A program made the position numbers and the translations under genes. This document shows, one piece after another, positions 26,685 to 34,384 of a DNA stretch of 64,000 nucleotides. The stretch's first letter is position 1. Each line of letters opens with the position of its first letter. Under the pieces are notes generated by a model. It saw only the letters and a list, made by a program, of their open reading frames with translations, did no database searches and was not told the DNA's origin. Source of the DNA: Bradyrhizobium macuxiense (lineage in GTDB: Bacteria > Pseudomonadota > Alphaproteobacteria > Rhizobiales > Xanthobacteraceae); contig NZ_VITY01000009.1 in assembly GCF_007993935.1 (NCBI RefSeq), forward strand, positions 186,001 to 250,000, read 5' to 3'.

Positions 26685-26752
26685 ACCCAGGCATCATATG
26701 GCGGCGACGTAGATCGGTCGCGTGAACGTGATCTGTCGCTTCCGAAAGCAAA

Positions 26753-26779
26753 AGAGGCGGCCCATCGAGGGCCGCCTCT
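26753..26779 (-). terminator. Intrinsic terminator of nepR-ecfG
   Basis: An 11-bp perfect stem (AGAGGCGGCCC / GGGCCGCCTCT) with a 5-base loop. Read on the minus strand it is followed by UUUUGC, so it ends the nepR-ecfG transcript. Confidence 0.8.
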
Positions 26780-26806
26780 GGTGTATTCAGTGGCGCTCGC
26801 GCCTTT

Positions 26807-27355
26807 CTATCCGCCATTGCCGCCGATCACGGCGCGCACGGTGTTGTCGGGGCCGAAATCCTCGGCGCTGTCGACATAGAGCAGCGCTGACAGCTTCGAG
26901 CGCGCGCGGTTGACGCGGCTCTTGATGGTGCCGACCGCACAGCCGCAGATCGCCGCGGCATCCTCGTAGGAGAAGCCGGAGGCACCCACCAGGATCAACG
27001 CTTCGCGCTGGTCCTGCGGCAGCTTTTCGAGCGCCGCGCGGAATTCCTCGAACTCCAGATGCGCGGCTTGCGACGGCTGGCTCTTCAGCGTCTTGGCATA
27101 GTTGCCCTCGGCGTCCTCGACCTCGCGCCGCCGCTTCCGGTAGTCGGAGCGAAACAGGTTGCGCAGGATGGTGAACAACCACGCGGGAAGGTTGGAGCCG
27201 GGCTGGAACGAGTCGATGTTGGCGATCGCCCGCAGCAGGGTCTCCTGCACCAGATCGTCGGCGCGGTCACCATTACCGGACAGCGAGATCGCGAACGCGC
27301 GCAGGCTCGGGACCGACGCCAGGATGTCGTCGCGAAGTTCATTCGTGAGAGGCAT
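26807..27355 (-). CDS. ecfG: General stress sigma factor EcfG
   Basis: A 182-residue ECF sigma factor of the EcfG (ECF15) group. Region 2 has NGDRADDLVQETLLRAI and FRSDYRKRRREV, region 4 has LPQDQREALILVGASGFSYEDAAAI with CAVGTIKSRVNRARSKL. It directs RNA polymerase to promoters of the type GGAAC-N16/17-CGTT, several of which occur in this window. NepR, encoded just upstream with overlapping TAATG, holds it inactive until phosphorylated PhyR binds NepR. Confidence 0.95.
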   Translation of the reverse strand: MPLTNELRDDILASVPSLRAFAISLSGNGDRADDLVQETLLRAIANIDSFQPGSNLPAWLFTILRNLFRSDYRKRRREVEDAEGNYAKTLKSQPSQAAHLEFEEFRAALEKLPQDQREALILVGASGFSYEDAAAICGCAVGTIKSRVNRARSKLSALLYVDSAEDFGPDNTVRAVIGGNGG

Positions 27356-27570
27356 TAGTCCCCTCCATTGTTCTTGTCGGTATCGCCCCCGGCCACGGCC
27401 GCCGCGGCGGCCTCGGGCCCGTCGAGTTTGCGGATCAACTCCGCAAAGCGGTCGGGCACTCCCTGCCGCACCACATCGTCGTACATGGCGCGCAGCTGGT
27501 GGCCGATTCTCGATTGAATCTCGGCGTTGAGACCGCCCTGCTTCTTTACTTCCTTCATGATCTGATCCAC
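27355..27570 (-). CDS. nepR: Anti-sigma factor NepR
   Basis: A 71-residue protein with the NepR core IQSRIGHQLRAMYDDVVRQGVPDRFAELIRKL (two helices; the RAMYDDVV and QGVPDRFAELI parts are diagnostic). The acidic, alanine-rich tail is variable. It blocks EcfG and is titrated by PhyR. Its stop overlaps the ecfG start (TAATG), so the two are coupled. GGAAC at 27675-27679 on the minus strand with CATT 16 bases on is a possible autoregulated promoter. Confidence 0.95.
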   Translation of the reverse strand: MDQIMKEVKKQGGLNAEIQSRIGHQLRAMYDDVVRQGVPDRFAELIRKLDGPEAAAAAVAGGDTDKNNGGD

Positions 27571-27654
27571 GCTTCCCCGGGAGTTAAGTCTCTGATTTCC
27601 AAGATGTTTCCTCGAAAAAAGAGGCTGGCCGCGTTGCCTCGTCGGTCAGGAGCT

Positions 27655-27725
27655 AATGCAAAGTTGCGCAGAAAGTTCCGGAACGCTGGAACTATTTCGT
27701 GGAACTTTTCCGGCTTTCGCGCGTA
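27655..27725. promoter_or_regulatory. Cluster of GGAAC motifs between nepR and phyR
   Basis: Plus-strand GGAAC occurs at 27680, 27688 and 27701; the third has CGTA after 16 bases. A minus-strand GGAAC at 27675-27679 has CATT after 16 bases (27655-27658). These are imperfect EcfG promoters facing phyR and nepR. Divergent self-activation is known for this locus in relatives; the exact sites are uncertain here. Confidence 0.35.
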
Positions 27726-27856
27726 GTCGGGCATGCAGGGGAACCGGGGTCGCCCCAGAAACTGGATTCTCGGAGCGGGATTCTGTCGTCCCCAGACAAC
27801 GGGTTTCAGGCCAAAAGGCCCAACAACCCAGGCCTAAGAACAAGGATGGAGTGGGA

Positions 27857-28669
27857 ATGTCCCGATCGCAGATCGTTGCCGAACACCTTCCGCTGCTGCG
27901 CCGTTACGCTCGCGCACTGACCGGAAACCAGGCGTCGGGGGACGCCTATGTCGGGGCCATGCTCGAGGCCCTGTTGCAGGACGGATCATTGCTGGACCAG
28001 ACCCACGGCCCGCGCGCCGGTCTGTTTCGGCTGTTCACCCAAATCTGGAATTCGGTCTCGGTGAACAACAACGACAACGCCGACGTGGCGACGCTGTCGC
28101 TGCCGCCGGAGCGCCGGCTCTCCAACATCACGCCGCTGCCGCGGCAGGCCTTCCTGCTGCTGTCGCTGGAAGGCTTTTCGGAGGAGGAGGTCGGCTACAT
28201 CCTCGGCACTGACATCGCCGAGACGCGCAAGCTGACCGACGCCGCCGGTCGCGAGATGGCCGCCGAGATCGCCACCGACGTCCTGATCATCGAGGACGAG
28301 ACCTTCATCGCCATGGACCTCGAGAGCCTGGTGAAGAATCTCGGCCACAATGTCATCGGCGTCGCGCGCACGCATTCCGATGCGGTGGCGCTCGCCAAGA
28401 ACAAGAAGCCCGGCCTGATCCTCGCCGACATCCAGCTCGCCGACGGCTCGTCGGGCCTCGATGCGGTGAACGAGTTGCTGCGCACCTTCGAGGTGCCGGT
28501 GGTGTTCATCACCGCCTATCCGGAGCGCTTCCTGACCGGCGAACGGCCGGAGCCGGCGTTCCTGATCTCAAAACCGTTCCAGCCGGCGATGGTGTCGGCT
28601 GTGGCGAGCCAGGCGCTGTTCTTCCAGCGCAACTCGCGCAACCGCACGCCGCGCGCGGCGTCGGCATGA
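27857..28669 (+). CDS. phyR: General stress response regulator PhyR
   Basis: A 270-residue response regulator with an inverted order: residues 1-130 are an EcfG-like sigma mimic (HLPLLRRYARALTG, FSEEEVGYILGTD) and residues 140-260 a receiver with DDE acids (IIEDE), the phospho-Asp in ILADIQLADGSSG, the Thr in FITAYPERFL and the Lys in ISKPF. Phosphorylation frees the mimic to bind NepR and release EcfG. It diverges from nepR-ecfG. The ATG at 27857 has GGGA nearby; a longer frame upstream is unlikely. A terminator follows. Confidence 0.95.
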   Translation: MSRSQIVAEHLPLLRRYARALTGNQASGDAYVGAMLEALLQDGSLLDQTHGPRAGLFRLFTQIWNSVSVNNNDNADVATLSLPPERRLSNITPLPRQAFLLLSLEGFSEEEVGYILGTDIAETRKLTDAAGREMAAEIATDVLIIEDETFIAMDLESLVKNLGHNVIGVARTHSDAVALAKNKKPGLILADIQLADGSSGLDAVNELLRTFEVPVVFITAYPERFLTGERPEPAFLISKPFQPAMVSAVASQALFFQRNSRNRTPRAASA

Positions 28670-28696
28670 CCTGAGTTTACGCAAGCGGGCAAAATG

Positions 28697-28734
28697 CAGA
28701 CCGGCGTGCCGCAAGGTGCGCCGGTTCTGTTTTT
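28697..28734 (+). terminator. Intrinsic terminator of phyR
   Basis: Inverted arms CAGACCGGCG and CGCCGGTTCTG around a 12-base loop, followed by five U. It ends the phyR transcript and also lies just past the convergent P450 gene. Confidence 0.65.
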
Positions 28735-28763
28735 GGGCAAGCCCCGGTTCGCCGCCCGCGATG

Positions 28764-29975
28764 CTATTTCGGCGTGACGCGGACCGGCATGGTGCTGAGC
28801 GCCCGCAGCCCCGAGCTGTCGCGGAAGGCGACCGGGCCCGCAATGTCGAACTGCTTCACGCGGCTGGCGAGCGCTGCGATCACGGCCTCCGCCTCCAGTC
28901 GCGCGACCATCTGCCCGACGCAGCCGTGGATGCCGACGCCGAAGCCCATGTGTCCTGACAACCGCCGTTTGATGTCGAACCGGTCGGGATGCTCCCAGCG
29001 CGTTTCGTCGCGGTTGGCGGAGGCGAGCAGCAACAGCACCTTCTCGTGCTTGCCGATCGCAACGCTCGCGATCTCGGTGTCGTGCGGCGTGGTGCGGAAC
29101 ACGAACGGCGCCGGCGAATCGAACCGCAGCGTCTCGTCGAACGCCGCGCGCGCCAGCGACGGATCGGCCGCGAGCAACGCCCATTGCTCGGGATGGCGCG
29201 CCAGCGTGTACAGCGCCATACCGATCGCACTGATCGTGGTGTCGAGCCCGGCGGAGAGCAGCGAGCGCACCAGCAGCGGAGCCTCTTCCGCGCTGATCTC
29301 GCCGGTGTCGGCCGCCTCGTAAACCTCAGCGCCAAAGCTGCCCGGCCGCAGCGCCTCGCGCTGGCAGCGTGCCGCGACCCAAGGCAGCACGCGCGGCGCC
29401 TCTTTCATCAGGTTGCGAAAATAGTCGTTCTCCGGTCCGAAGCCGGCGAACACCATCGCGCCATAGGTCAGGAAATTCTCGCGGCCCTCCTGATCGATGC
29501 CGAGCGCGTCGGGGAATACGCTGACCGGAAACACCTCCGCGATGTCCTTGATGGCGTCGAACGATCCGCGTTCGACCAGCCCGTCAATGAGCGTTGCAGC
29601 CTTTGCCTTGAAGTCATCGGCGAGCCGCCGCATCGCGCCGGGTGAGAGGATCCGCGCCAGCACCGCGCGGGTCCGGGTATGCAGCGGCGGATCGGCTTCC
29701 AGCACGATGCTCGGCGGCCGCCACGGCTTTTCCTTGAAGTGGTTCGCAAGCCCGGCGCCGCCGGCGTTGCTGAAATTGACGTGGTCTCCGAAGATCGCCT
29801 TGACCTCGGTAAAGCGCGGCACCGCCCAGATGTCGTAGCGCGTCAGGCGAACGACCGGCGCTGCGGCACGCAGCTCCGCGTAGGTGCCATAGGGATCGGC
29901 CCGCGTCGCCGGGCTGAACGGATCGAAATCGCTGCGGACGATGTCGCCGGCAAGGGGGCTCGCATGCGCGCTCAT
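28764..29975 (-). CDS. Cytochrome P450, CYP199-like
   Basis: A 403-residue soluble P450. The K helix EETLRF-type motif reads DETLRFDSP, the I helix has LSAGLDTTISAIG, and the haem-binding loop is GFGVGIHGCVGQ with the axial Cys. FKEKPWRPPSIVLEADPP and LTRTRAVL-like HTRTRAVLARILSP match CYP199A enzymes of Rhodopseudomonas, which hydroxylate or O-demethylate para-substituted benzoic acids. The substrate here is inferred. A ferredoxin partner is not encoded beside it. A TetR gene lies divergently with a 28-base palindrome 22 bases upstream of this start, so expression is probably induced by the substrate. Confidence 0.92.
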   Translation of the reverse strand: MSAHASPLAGDIVRSDFDPFSPATRADPYGTYAELRAAAPVVRLTRYDIWAVPRFTEVKAIFGDHVNFSNAGGAGLANHFKEKPWRPPSIVLEADPPLHTRTRAVLARILSPGAMRRLADDFKAKAATLIDGLVERGSFDAIKDIAEVFPVSVFPDALGIDQEGRENFLTYGAMVFAGFGPENDYFRNLMKEAPRVLPWVAARCQREALRPGSFGAEVYEAADTGEISAEEAPLLVRSLLSAGLDTTISAIGMALYTLARHPEQWALLAADPSLARAAFDETLRFDSPAPFVFRTTPHDTEIASVAIGKHEKVLLLLASANRDETRWEHPDRFDIKRRLSGHMGFGVGIHGCVGQMVARLEAEAVIAALASRVKQFDIAGPVAFRDSSGLRALSTMPVRVTPK

Positions 29976-29996
29976 TGCATCCTCCCGTCTTGTAAT

Positions 29997-30024
29997 CAGT
30001 TAATTGACCATAGTCAATTAACTG
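29997..30024. promoter_or_regulatory. Perfect palindrome, likely TetR operator
   Basis: CAGTTAATTGAC-CATA-GTCAATTAACTG: 12-bp perfect arms, 4-base centre, strikingly AT-rich for this genome. It lies 22 bases before the P450 start and upstream of the divergent TetR gene, the usual place of a TetR-family operator. Confidence 0.75.
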
Positions 30025-30120
30025 GAGTAAAGCAAGGGGGCCTCGTTTCGATTCCATCGGAGCGGAAAAGGCTCTAAAGCGCGAATGAGATACGGTTGAA
30101 TCGGCTTGGCGCGGTCTCGG

Positions 30121-30250
30121 TTCACCTCTCCCCGTTGGGGAGAGGTCGGATTGCGAAGCAATCCGGGTGAGGGCTCTTGCTCCCTCGATGGGCCGCAACC
30201 CCTCACCCGATTTGCTGCGCAAATCGACCTCTCCCAAGGGAGAGGTGAAG
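30121..30250. repeat. Composite palindromic repeat, family R7
   Basis: Two inverted arms: CACCTCTCCC...GGGAGAGGTCGGATTGCGAAGCAATC (from 30123) and GATTTGCTGCGCAAATCGACC...GGGAGAGGTG (to 30248), separated by about 45 bases, each with an inner hairpin. It fills the TetR-P450 spacer. Confidence 0.82.
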
Positions 30251-30302
30251 TTTCGACGCTGCTCCAGCTCGACCGGATCTCATCATGCTCTAGGAGACGG
30301 CC

Positions 30303-31028
30303 ATGTCGATCGAGGAGCGACCCAGCAAGGGCGCGCGGCGCTTTCAGCGCAGGGCGCGCCAGGAGGCCGACAAGGAGGCGTTGAAGGCGCTGATCCTGGA
30401 GACCGCGCGCAAGGAATTCGCCGCCGGCACGCTCGAGACCGTCTCGATCCAGAAGATCGCCGACGCGATCGGCTATTCGAAGGGCACCGTCCTCAAATAC
30501 TACCCGACCAAGCTGCTGCTACTGCTCGCGGTGAAGCAGCAGAACCTCGAAGCGGTTGCCGAAGCACTCGAACAGGTCCGCGCACAGACCGCCGACAGCG
30601 ATTTGCGGCTGCGGCGGGTGATGGAAACCTACCTCGACTACTGGGCCGACAATCCCGATCACTTCCGCTCGCTGTTCTCGATGTCCGGCACGGTCGAGGA
30701 CCGCCGGTTTCCCGACGGCGTCTATTTCGGCGAGACCGAGATCGCGCGCCGCAGCTACGAGCTGTTCGTGGTCTCGGTGCGGGAATTTCTGGCGGCGCAT
30801 GGCGCTGAAGCCGCGCCGGGCCTGCCGCAGCGGCTGGCGACCGCGCTGCTGGCCGCGACCCACGGCGTGGTCGCGCTGACGCTCGGAACGCCGACCATGA
30901 AACTGCCCGACATGCGCGGCACCGGCCGTCTCCTGATCGCAAGCCTGATCGATGCCTGGACCAGCAAGCTTGCCGCCGCGCGGAAAAGCGGGGGCTGGCC
31001 GCGGGTTTCGACCGGCACCTTTGCCTGA
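30303..31028 (+). CDS. TetR-family transcriptional regulator
   Basis: A 241-residue regulator. The N-terminal helix-turn-helix is at about residues 25-72 (ILETARKEFAAG, VSIQKIADAIGYSKGTVLKYYPTK in part), and the rest is a variable ligand-binding domain. A basic arm precedes the DNA-binding domain. It probably represses the divergent P450 through the palindrome at 29997 and responds to an aromatic compound, which is inferred from context. An R7 repeat lies between the operator and this gene. Confidence 0.88.
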   Translation: MSIEERPSKGARRFQRRARQEADKEALKALILETARKEFAAGTLETVSIQKIADAIGYSKGTVLKYYPTKLLLLLAVKQQNLEAVAEALEQVRAQTADSDLRLRRVMETYLDYWADNPDHFRSLFSMSGTVEDRRFPDGVYFGETEIARRSYELFVVSVREFLAAHGAEAAPGLPQRLATALLAATHGVVALTLGTPTMKLPDMRGTGRLLIASLIDAWTSKLAAARKSGGWPRVSTGTFA

Positions 31029-31125
31029 CGGTACTGTCCGTATTTAAGCCCCAGTGTCCTAAGTTCTCGGTAGGATTACCGAATGGCGGTCACCAAATGT
31101 TCTAGGAAATGTTCTAGGGCTATCA

Positions 31126-31302
31126 CTGCTGGAGCCAGCTTTTTGGCGCGAGCGCGCAGAAGAAACGCGCGCCAAGGCTGAGGCCTTTCTCATATCCGCA
31201 GCGCAGCAGGAAAAACTCTTGAAGGCAGCTTTGGAATACGACCTGCTAGCCTCGCGCGCGGAGCAGTGGCAAATCCAGTTGGCTGAGACACCCCGGCCTT
31301 AA
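31126..31302 (+). pseudogene. Possible gene fragment, 58 codons, no clear start
   Basis: A frame reading LLEPAFWRERAEETRAKAEA and on to TPRP then stop. It is rich in Ala, Glu and Arg and looks helical and coding. The frame is open upstream to a stop at about 31060 but has no ATG, GTG or TTG there, so it may be a broken gene or begin at a rare CTG (31126 or 31129). Similar LEPxFWRxRAEE starts occur in small bradyrhizobial proteins, as far as I recall. Confidence 0.35.
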
Positions 31303-31382
31303 AGCCCGGCTTTCCTGATAATTGACGCGCAACCCCGAGCCCTTTTGCGTTATGCTTAAGCTAGGTCCGCTTCATCCGGTCC

Positions 31383-31559
31383 TTGCCATGTTCGAACGAC
31401 TACAAGCTCAGGCTCTTTGAGTTTCGCAAGGCAGCGCTCGACCAAATCGAGCGTGTCCACGAGGGCACCGACATTACACGCCCGATGATAGCCCGATCCA
31501 GGAACGTGCTTGAGCAGGCCGAGAAGGTGCTGCAAGAGTGCAAGCCGCCGGAGAAGTAA
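31383..31559 (+). CDS. Small protein, 58 residues, unknown
   Basis: A frame starting TTG at 31383 (MPCSNDYKLRLFEFRKAALD) and ending KPPEK. It is predicted mostly helical and charged, without membrane segment or cysteine motif. No ribosome site is convincing and the start is a guess. It lies in the gene-poor stretch between the TetR gene and the transporter at 32270. Confidence 0.35.
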   Translation: MPCSNDYKLRLFEFRKAALDQIERVHEGTDITRPMIARSRNVLEQAEKVLQECKPPEK

Positions 31560-31793
31560 GGCCGCCGCAGTTTTGGATAACCAACATTGCGCGTGAGACC
31601 TTGCGTGTACTTTAGGCCCCGCGACAGCGAAGCGCTCCAATTCCTCCCCAAGTTGATCGCGGCAAACAAGCCCAACTGATGAAGGATGGAGCCTCGCATA
31701 ATGCTCTGTGAGGCTCCGCCCCAAAAGGAACGGCCCCAGCGAGGGGGCACAAGCTGAGGCCAAAAGTGTTCGATCCATCCACAGAGAACAGGC

Positions 31794-31901
31794 TCAGCCG
31801 ATCAGTAGCGCACTCACGCCTACGATCAGCGCAACGAATGAGATCAGCGCCAAGATCATGAAGCTGTTCTCGATGCCGTCGTGGTGATTGAGCCTGTACA
31901 T
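31794..31901 (-). CDS. Small membrane protein, 35 residues, unknown
   Basis: A minus-strand frame MYRLNHHDGIENSFMILALI with one hydrophobic helix over residues 14-34 and almost no C-terminal tail, a layout common in tiny stress membrane proteins. The ribosome site is weak. From 31902 to 32269 nothing else coding is seen; a short palindrome TGTCCT-AACT-AGGACA lies at 32125-32140. Confidence 0.4.
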   Translation of the reverse strand: MYRLNHHDGIENSFMILALISFVALIVGVSALLIG

Positions 31902-32269
31902 CCGCGAAGTATCGCACCAGCTCCGGGCAACCGCTTTCACTTATGTATGGCAGTCTACGTGACCTAAAGAAAAGGCCCGGCGCGGGAGCCGCGGCCAGTT
32001 GTTCCTATGCTGTCGGGCGCGTGACCCGATGGGTTCCATCGTAAACGGGCCGGTTCCATGCGGCCAACAGTAATTGCCACTTTATCCCGACCATTGAGAG
32101 GGTGTCCTGATTCCCCTTTGCGAGTGTCCTAACTAGGACAGCACCTGCCTGACGGATGGTATTCGAAGCCACGCGCCGGAGCATTCGCGCGTGCCACGCT
32201 CCGGCATATGCGATGCGGCGCGCGCGAGGCGAAGTGGAATCGCATGGCTCCGCCTGCTAAGCGCGGCCG

Positions 32270-33151
32270 ATGGACACGACTCAGCGCGACAGGACAATCG
32301 GCTTCCTCTGCCTGGTGGTGACGGCGCTCGGCTGGGCGCTGAACTGGCCGCTGATGAAGCTGCTGTTGCAGCAATGGCCGCCGCTGTTCGCGCGCGGGCT
32401 CGCCGGCACCTGCGCGGCGGTGATCCTGGGTACGCTGGCGCTGGCCCGCGGCCAGTCGCTCGCGGTGCCGCGCGAGGCGATCCCGCGGCTGCTGTTCGCC
32501 TCCTTTACCAATGTCTTTGCCTGGATGGGCTTCGGCACCATCGCGATGAAGTTCGTCACGGTCGGCGAGGGCGCGCTCCTCGCCTACACCATGCCGATCT
32601 GGGCGATGCTGTTTGCATGGCCGGTGCTGCACAGCCGCCCGACGCTGCGGGACCTGGCCGCGCTGGTGCTCGGTATCGCCGGCGTTGCGCTGCTGCTCGG
32701 CGGAGGCGGCTTTGCGTTCAGCGTCGGCAAGCTCACCGGCATTGCGCTCGCGCTCGCCTGCGCGATCCTGTTCGCGCTCGGCAATGTGCTGAACCGCAAG
32801 CCGCTGCCGATGCCGCCGCTCGCCGTGGTCGCCTGGCAGGTCGGCATCGGCTGTCTCGTCATGCTGTTGCTCGGCGTTTGCTTCGAGCAGCCGAACTATG
32901 CCGCGATCACGCCGCTCGGCCTCGGCTGCTTCGCCTATATGACGCTGATGCCGATGGGCATCTGCTATCTCACCTGGTTCGAGACGCTGCGCCGCCTGCC
33001 GCCGACCTCGGCATCGACCGGCATGCTGCTGGTGCCTGTCATCGGCGTGATCTCGGCTGCGATCATCCTTGGCGAGCCGCTGGGCCTGCGCGAGATCGGC
33101 GCGATGGCGCTGACGCTCGGCGGCGTGACGCTGGCGCTGCAACGCGCCTGA
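32270..33151 (+). CDS. EamA/DMT-family transporter
   Basis: A 293-residue inner-membrane protein with ten predicted helices and two EamA repeats (about 12-140 and 150-290). LNWPLMKLLLQ at the start and TSASTGMLLVPVIGVISAAIILGE in the second repeat are typical. Members export amino acids, purines or other metabolites; the substrate cannot be told. A second, more distant family member is at 35814. The first EcfG-type promoter of the stress cluster starts ten bases after its stop. Confidence 0.88.
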   Translation: MDTTQRDRTIGFLCLVVTALGWALNWPLMKLLLQQWPPLFARGLAGTCAAVILGTLALARGQSLAVPREAIPRLLFASFTNVFAWMGFGTIAMKFVTVGEGALLAYTMPIWAMLFAWPVLHSRPTLRDLAALVLGIAGVALLLGGGGFAFSVGKLTGIALALACAILFALGNVLNRKPLPMPPLAVVAWQVGIGCLVMLLLGVCFEQPNYAAITPLGLGCFAYMTLMPMGICYLTWFETLRRLPPTSASTGMLLVPVIGVISAAIILGEPLGLREIGAMALTLGGVTLALQRA

Positions 33152-33160
33152 GGCTGCGCT

Positions 33161-33185
33161 GGAACGGAGATCGGCGCATCGCGTT
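33161..33185 (+). promoter_or_regulatory. EcfG-type promoter
   Basis: GGAAC (33161-33165), 16 bases, CGTT (33182-33185): an exact match to the general-stress consensus. It drives the 45-residue gene starting 22 bases further on. Confidence 0.7.
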
Positions 33186-33207
33186 CTCCTGAAAAGGGAG
33201 CTTGGCC

Positions 33208-33345
33208 ATGCGCAAGGCGATCGCGCGGCTTGATGCGGAGCAGAAGGCGCAGCTGCTTTATCTCGCGGACCTCGGCACGGCGATGTTCACGTCGGCACTC
33301 GTGGTCTGCACGTTGAAAGCGGTTGTAGATCTGTTCGTGGGCTGA
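33208..33345 (+). CDS. Small stress protein, 45 residues, one membrane segment
   Basis: MRKAIARLDAEQKAQLLYLA is followed by a hydrophobic stretch (LGTAMFTSALVVCTLKAVVDLF). The ribosome site AAAAGGGAG is strong and well placed. The exact EcfG-type promoter directly upstream indicates expression under general stress. The N-terminal half is amphipathic and helical. No family name is known to me. Confidence 0.6.
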   Translation: MRKAIARLDAEQKAQLLYLADLGTAMFTSALVVCTLKAVVDLFVG

Positions 33346-33369
33346 ACCGCCGCCCGTAACTACGCGCCG

Positions 33370-33615
33370 TCACTTGCCGTTTGGCGCGTCCTCTCCCTGC
33401 GTGTGGCCTTCAGGCCCTCGATCGAACACCCCGTAATCGCTGGACTTCACTCCGGCCGCCGCATCGGTGCCGATGCCGGCAAGGCCGAGCTTGAGCAGTT
33501 CGCGGACTGCCGCGGCGCGGGTCGGCATACGGTGCTTGAAGCGGAAATCATCGAGGGCGGCCAATTCCTCCGGCGAGAGCATGACCTGGAGCCGCTCGGC
33601 GCGTAACTCATTCAT
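33370..33615 (-). CDS. Ribbon-helix-helix-like protein
   Basis: An 81-residue protein. MNELRAERLQVMLSPEELAAL and FRFKHRMPTRAAAVRELLKLGL give the strand-helix-helix pattern of Arc/CopG/MetJ DNA-binding proteins, with the basic strand at residues 5-12. The C-terminal 30 residues are acidic and disordered. No toxin gene lies beside it, so it is more likely a lone regulator than an antitoxin. It starts 40 bases after an exact EcfG-type promoter. Confidence 0.7.
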   Translation of the reverse strand: MNELRAERLQVMLSPEELAALDDFRFKHRMPTRAAAVRELLKLGLAGIGTDAAAGVKSSDYGVFDRGPEGHTQGEDAPNGK

Positions 33616-33654
33616 CGCAATACACCCAGACTTAGCTTGTTGAGTAATTCGCTA

Positions 33655-33679
33655 AACGAACCAATTCGTGGCGAGTTCC
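33655..33679 (-). promoter_or_regulatory. EcfG-type promoter (minus strand)
   Basis: Minus-strand GGAAC (33675-33679), 16 bases, CGTT (33655-33658): an exact match, reading toward the RHH gene. The surrounding 33616-33750 is AT-rich and carries repeated AGTAAT motifs. Confidence 0.7.
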
Positions 33680-33750
33680 TCAAGCTCATAAAAAAACGTC
33701 GAGTGAGTAATTTTACCAAGTAATATCAATATGTTATGTGAAAAAACAAA

Positions 33751-33776
33751 GGAACAATCGAGGCGCCCGTTTCGTT
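33751..33776 (+). promoter_or_regulatory. EcfG-type promoter
   Basis: GGAAC (33751-33755), 17 bases, CGTT (33773-33776): exact match. It lies 20 bases before the small gene at 33796 and is back to back with the promoter at 33655. Confidence 0.7.
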
Positions 33777-33795
33777 ACATTGCGGGAGTGATGCC

Positions 33796-33972
33796 ATGAC
33801 CAACGACGTCAAGCTGCCCCGCAAACTATCCGAGGAGCCGAGAGCTCCGGAACCGCGGCGCCCGAGCCACGCAAGGGTCATCGAACAACTGGACCGTTGG
33901 GCCAATAGTCCCGGTCTGCAACCGCCAAGGATGGACGATGCAGAGGACGATTCAACGACGGAAGCGATCTGA
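33796..33972 (+). CDS. Small protein, 58 residues, unknown
   Basis: MTNDVKLPRKLSEEPRAPEP at the start, then RVIEQLDRWANSPGL and an acidic end. It is very polar and probably partly disordered. The ribosome site GCGGGAGTG is acceptable. The reading frame overlaps the next gene by 35 bases in another frame, so the two are coupled. An exact EcfG-type promoter lies upstream. No family recognised. Confidence 0.55.
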   Translation: MTNDVKLPRKLSEEPRAPEPRRPSHARVIEQLDRWANSPGLQPPRMDDAEDDSTTEAI

Positions 33973-34132
33973 GCCCCACACATTCGAGCAGCGCCTCGAG
34001 GAACATCGGGTGCGACTCGAGAACCGGCTCGCGCAGCTGCCGCGCGGCGCCGAGCGTGAGCAGATCGTCGCGCGGATCGATCAGCTGAAGACAGCCGTCG
34101 AGCTGAACGCGATGCTGTCGATGCGCGAATGA
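33938..34132 (+). CDS. Small basic coiled-coil protein, unknown
   Basis: A 64-residue protein; TFEQRLEEHRVRLENRLAQL and EQIVARIDQLKTAVELNAML give two amphipathic helices, likely a helical hairpin. It is strongly charged. It overlaps the gene upstream and shares its EcfG-type promoter. The stretch 34133-34384 has no gene, but holds a block starting TTGCCCGACGTGTCAAGT (34268) that looks like a dispersed non-coding sequence. Confidence 0.6.
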   Translation: MQRTIQRRKRSEPHTFEQRLEEHRVRLENRLAQLPRGAEREQIVARIDQLKTAVELNAMLSMRE

Positions 34133-34384
34133 CGCGACGGCAAGCCGACGGGAGCGCCCGCTTGCTCGCGCCACCCACTTTGCTCGCCTACCTACCGGGC
34201 GCGACGAGAAGGGGGCACAATCCGGGAACAGTTGGCAATTTCGGAATATTAGAAGAATATCTCCGAGTTGCCCGACGTGTCAAGTTGCCTGGCTCGAACG
34301 CCGGCCGCCGGTTGCTTTGCATGGGGTTGTTTTCGATATTTTGGCAGCGCCCCGCGACGGCCGCATAACCTCATATCGCTTTAG

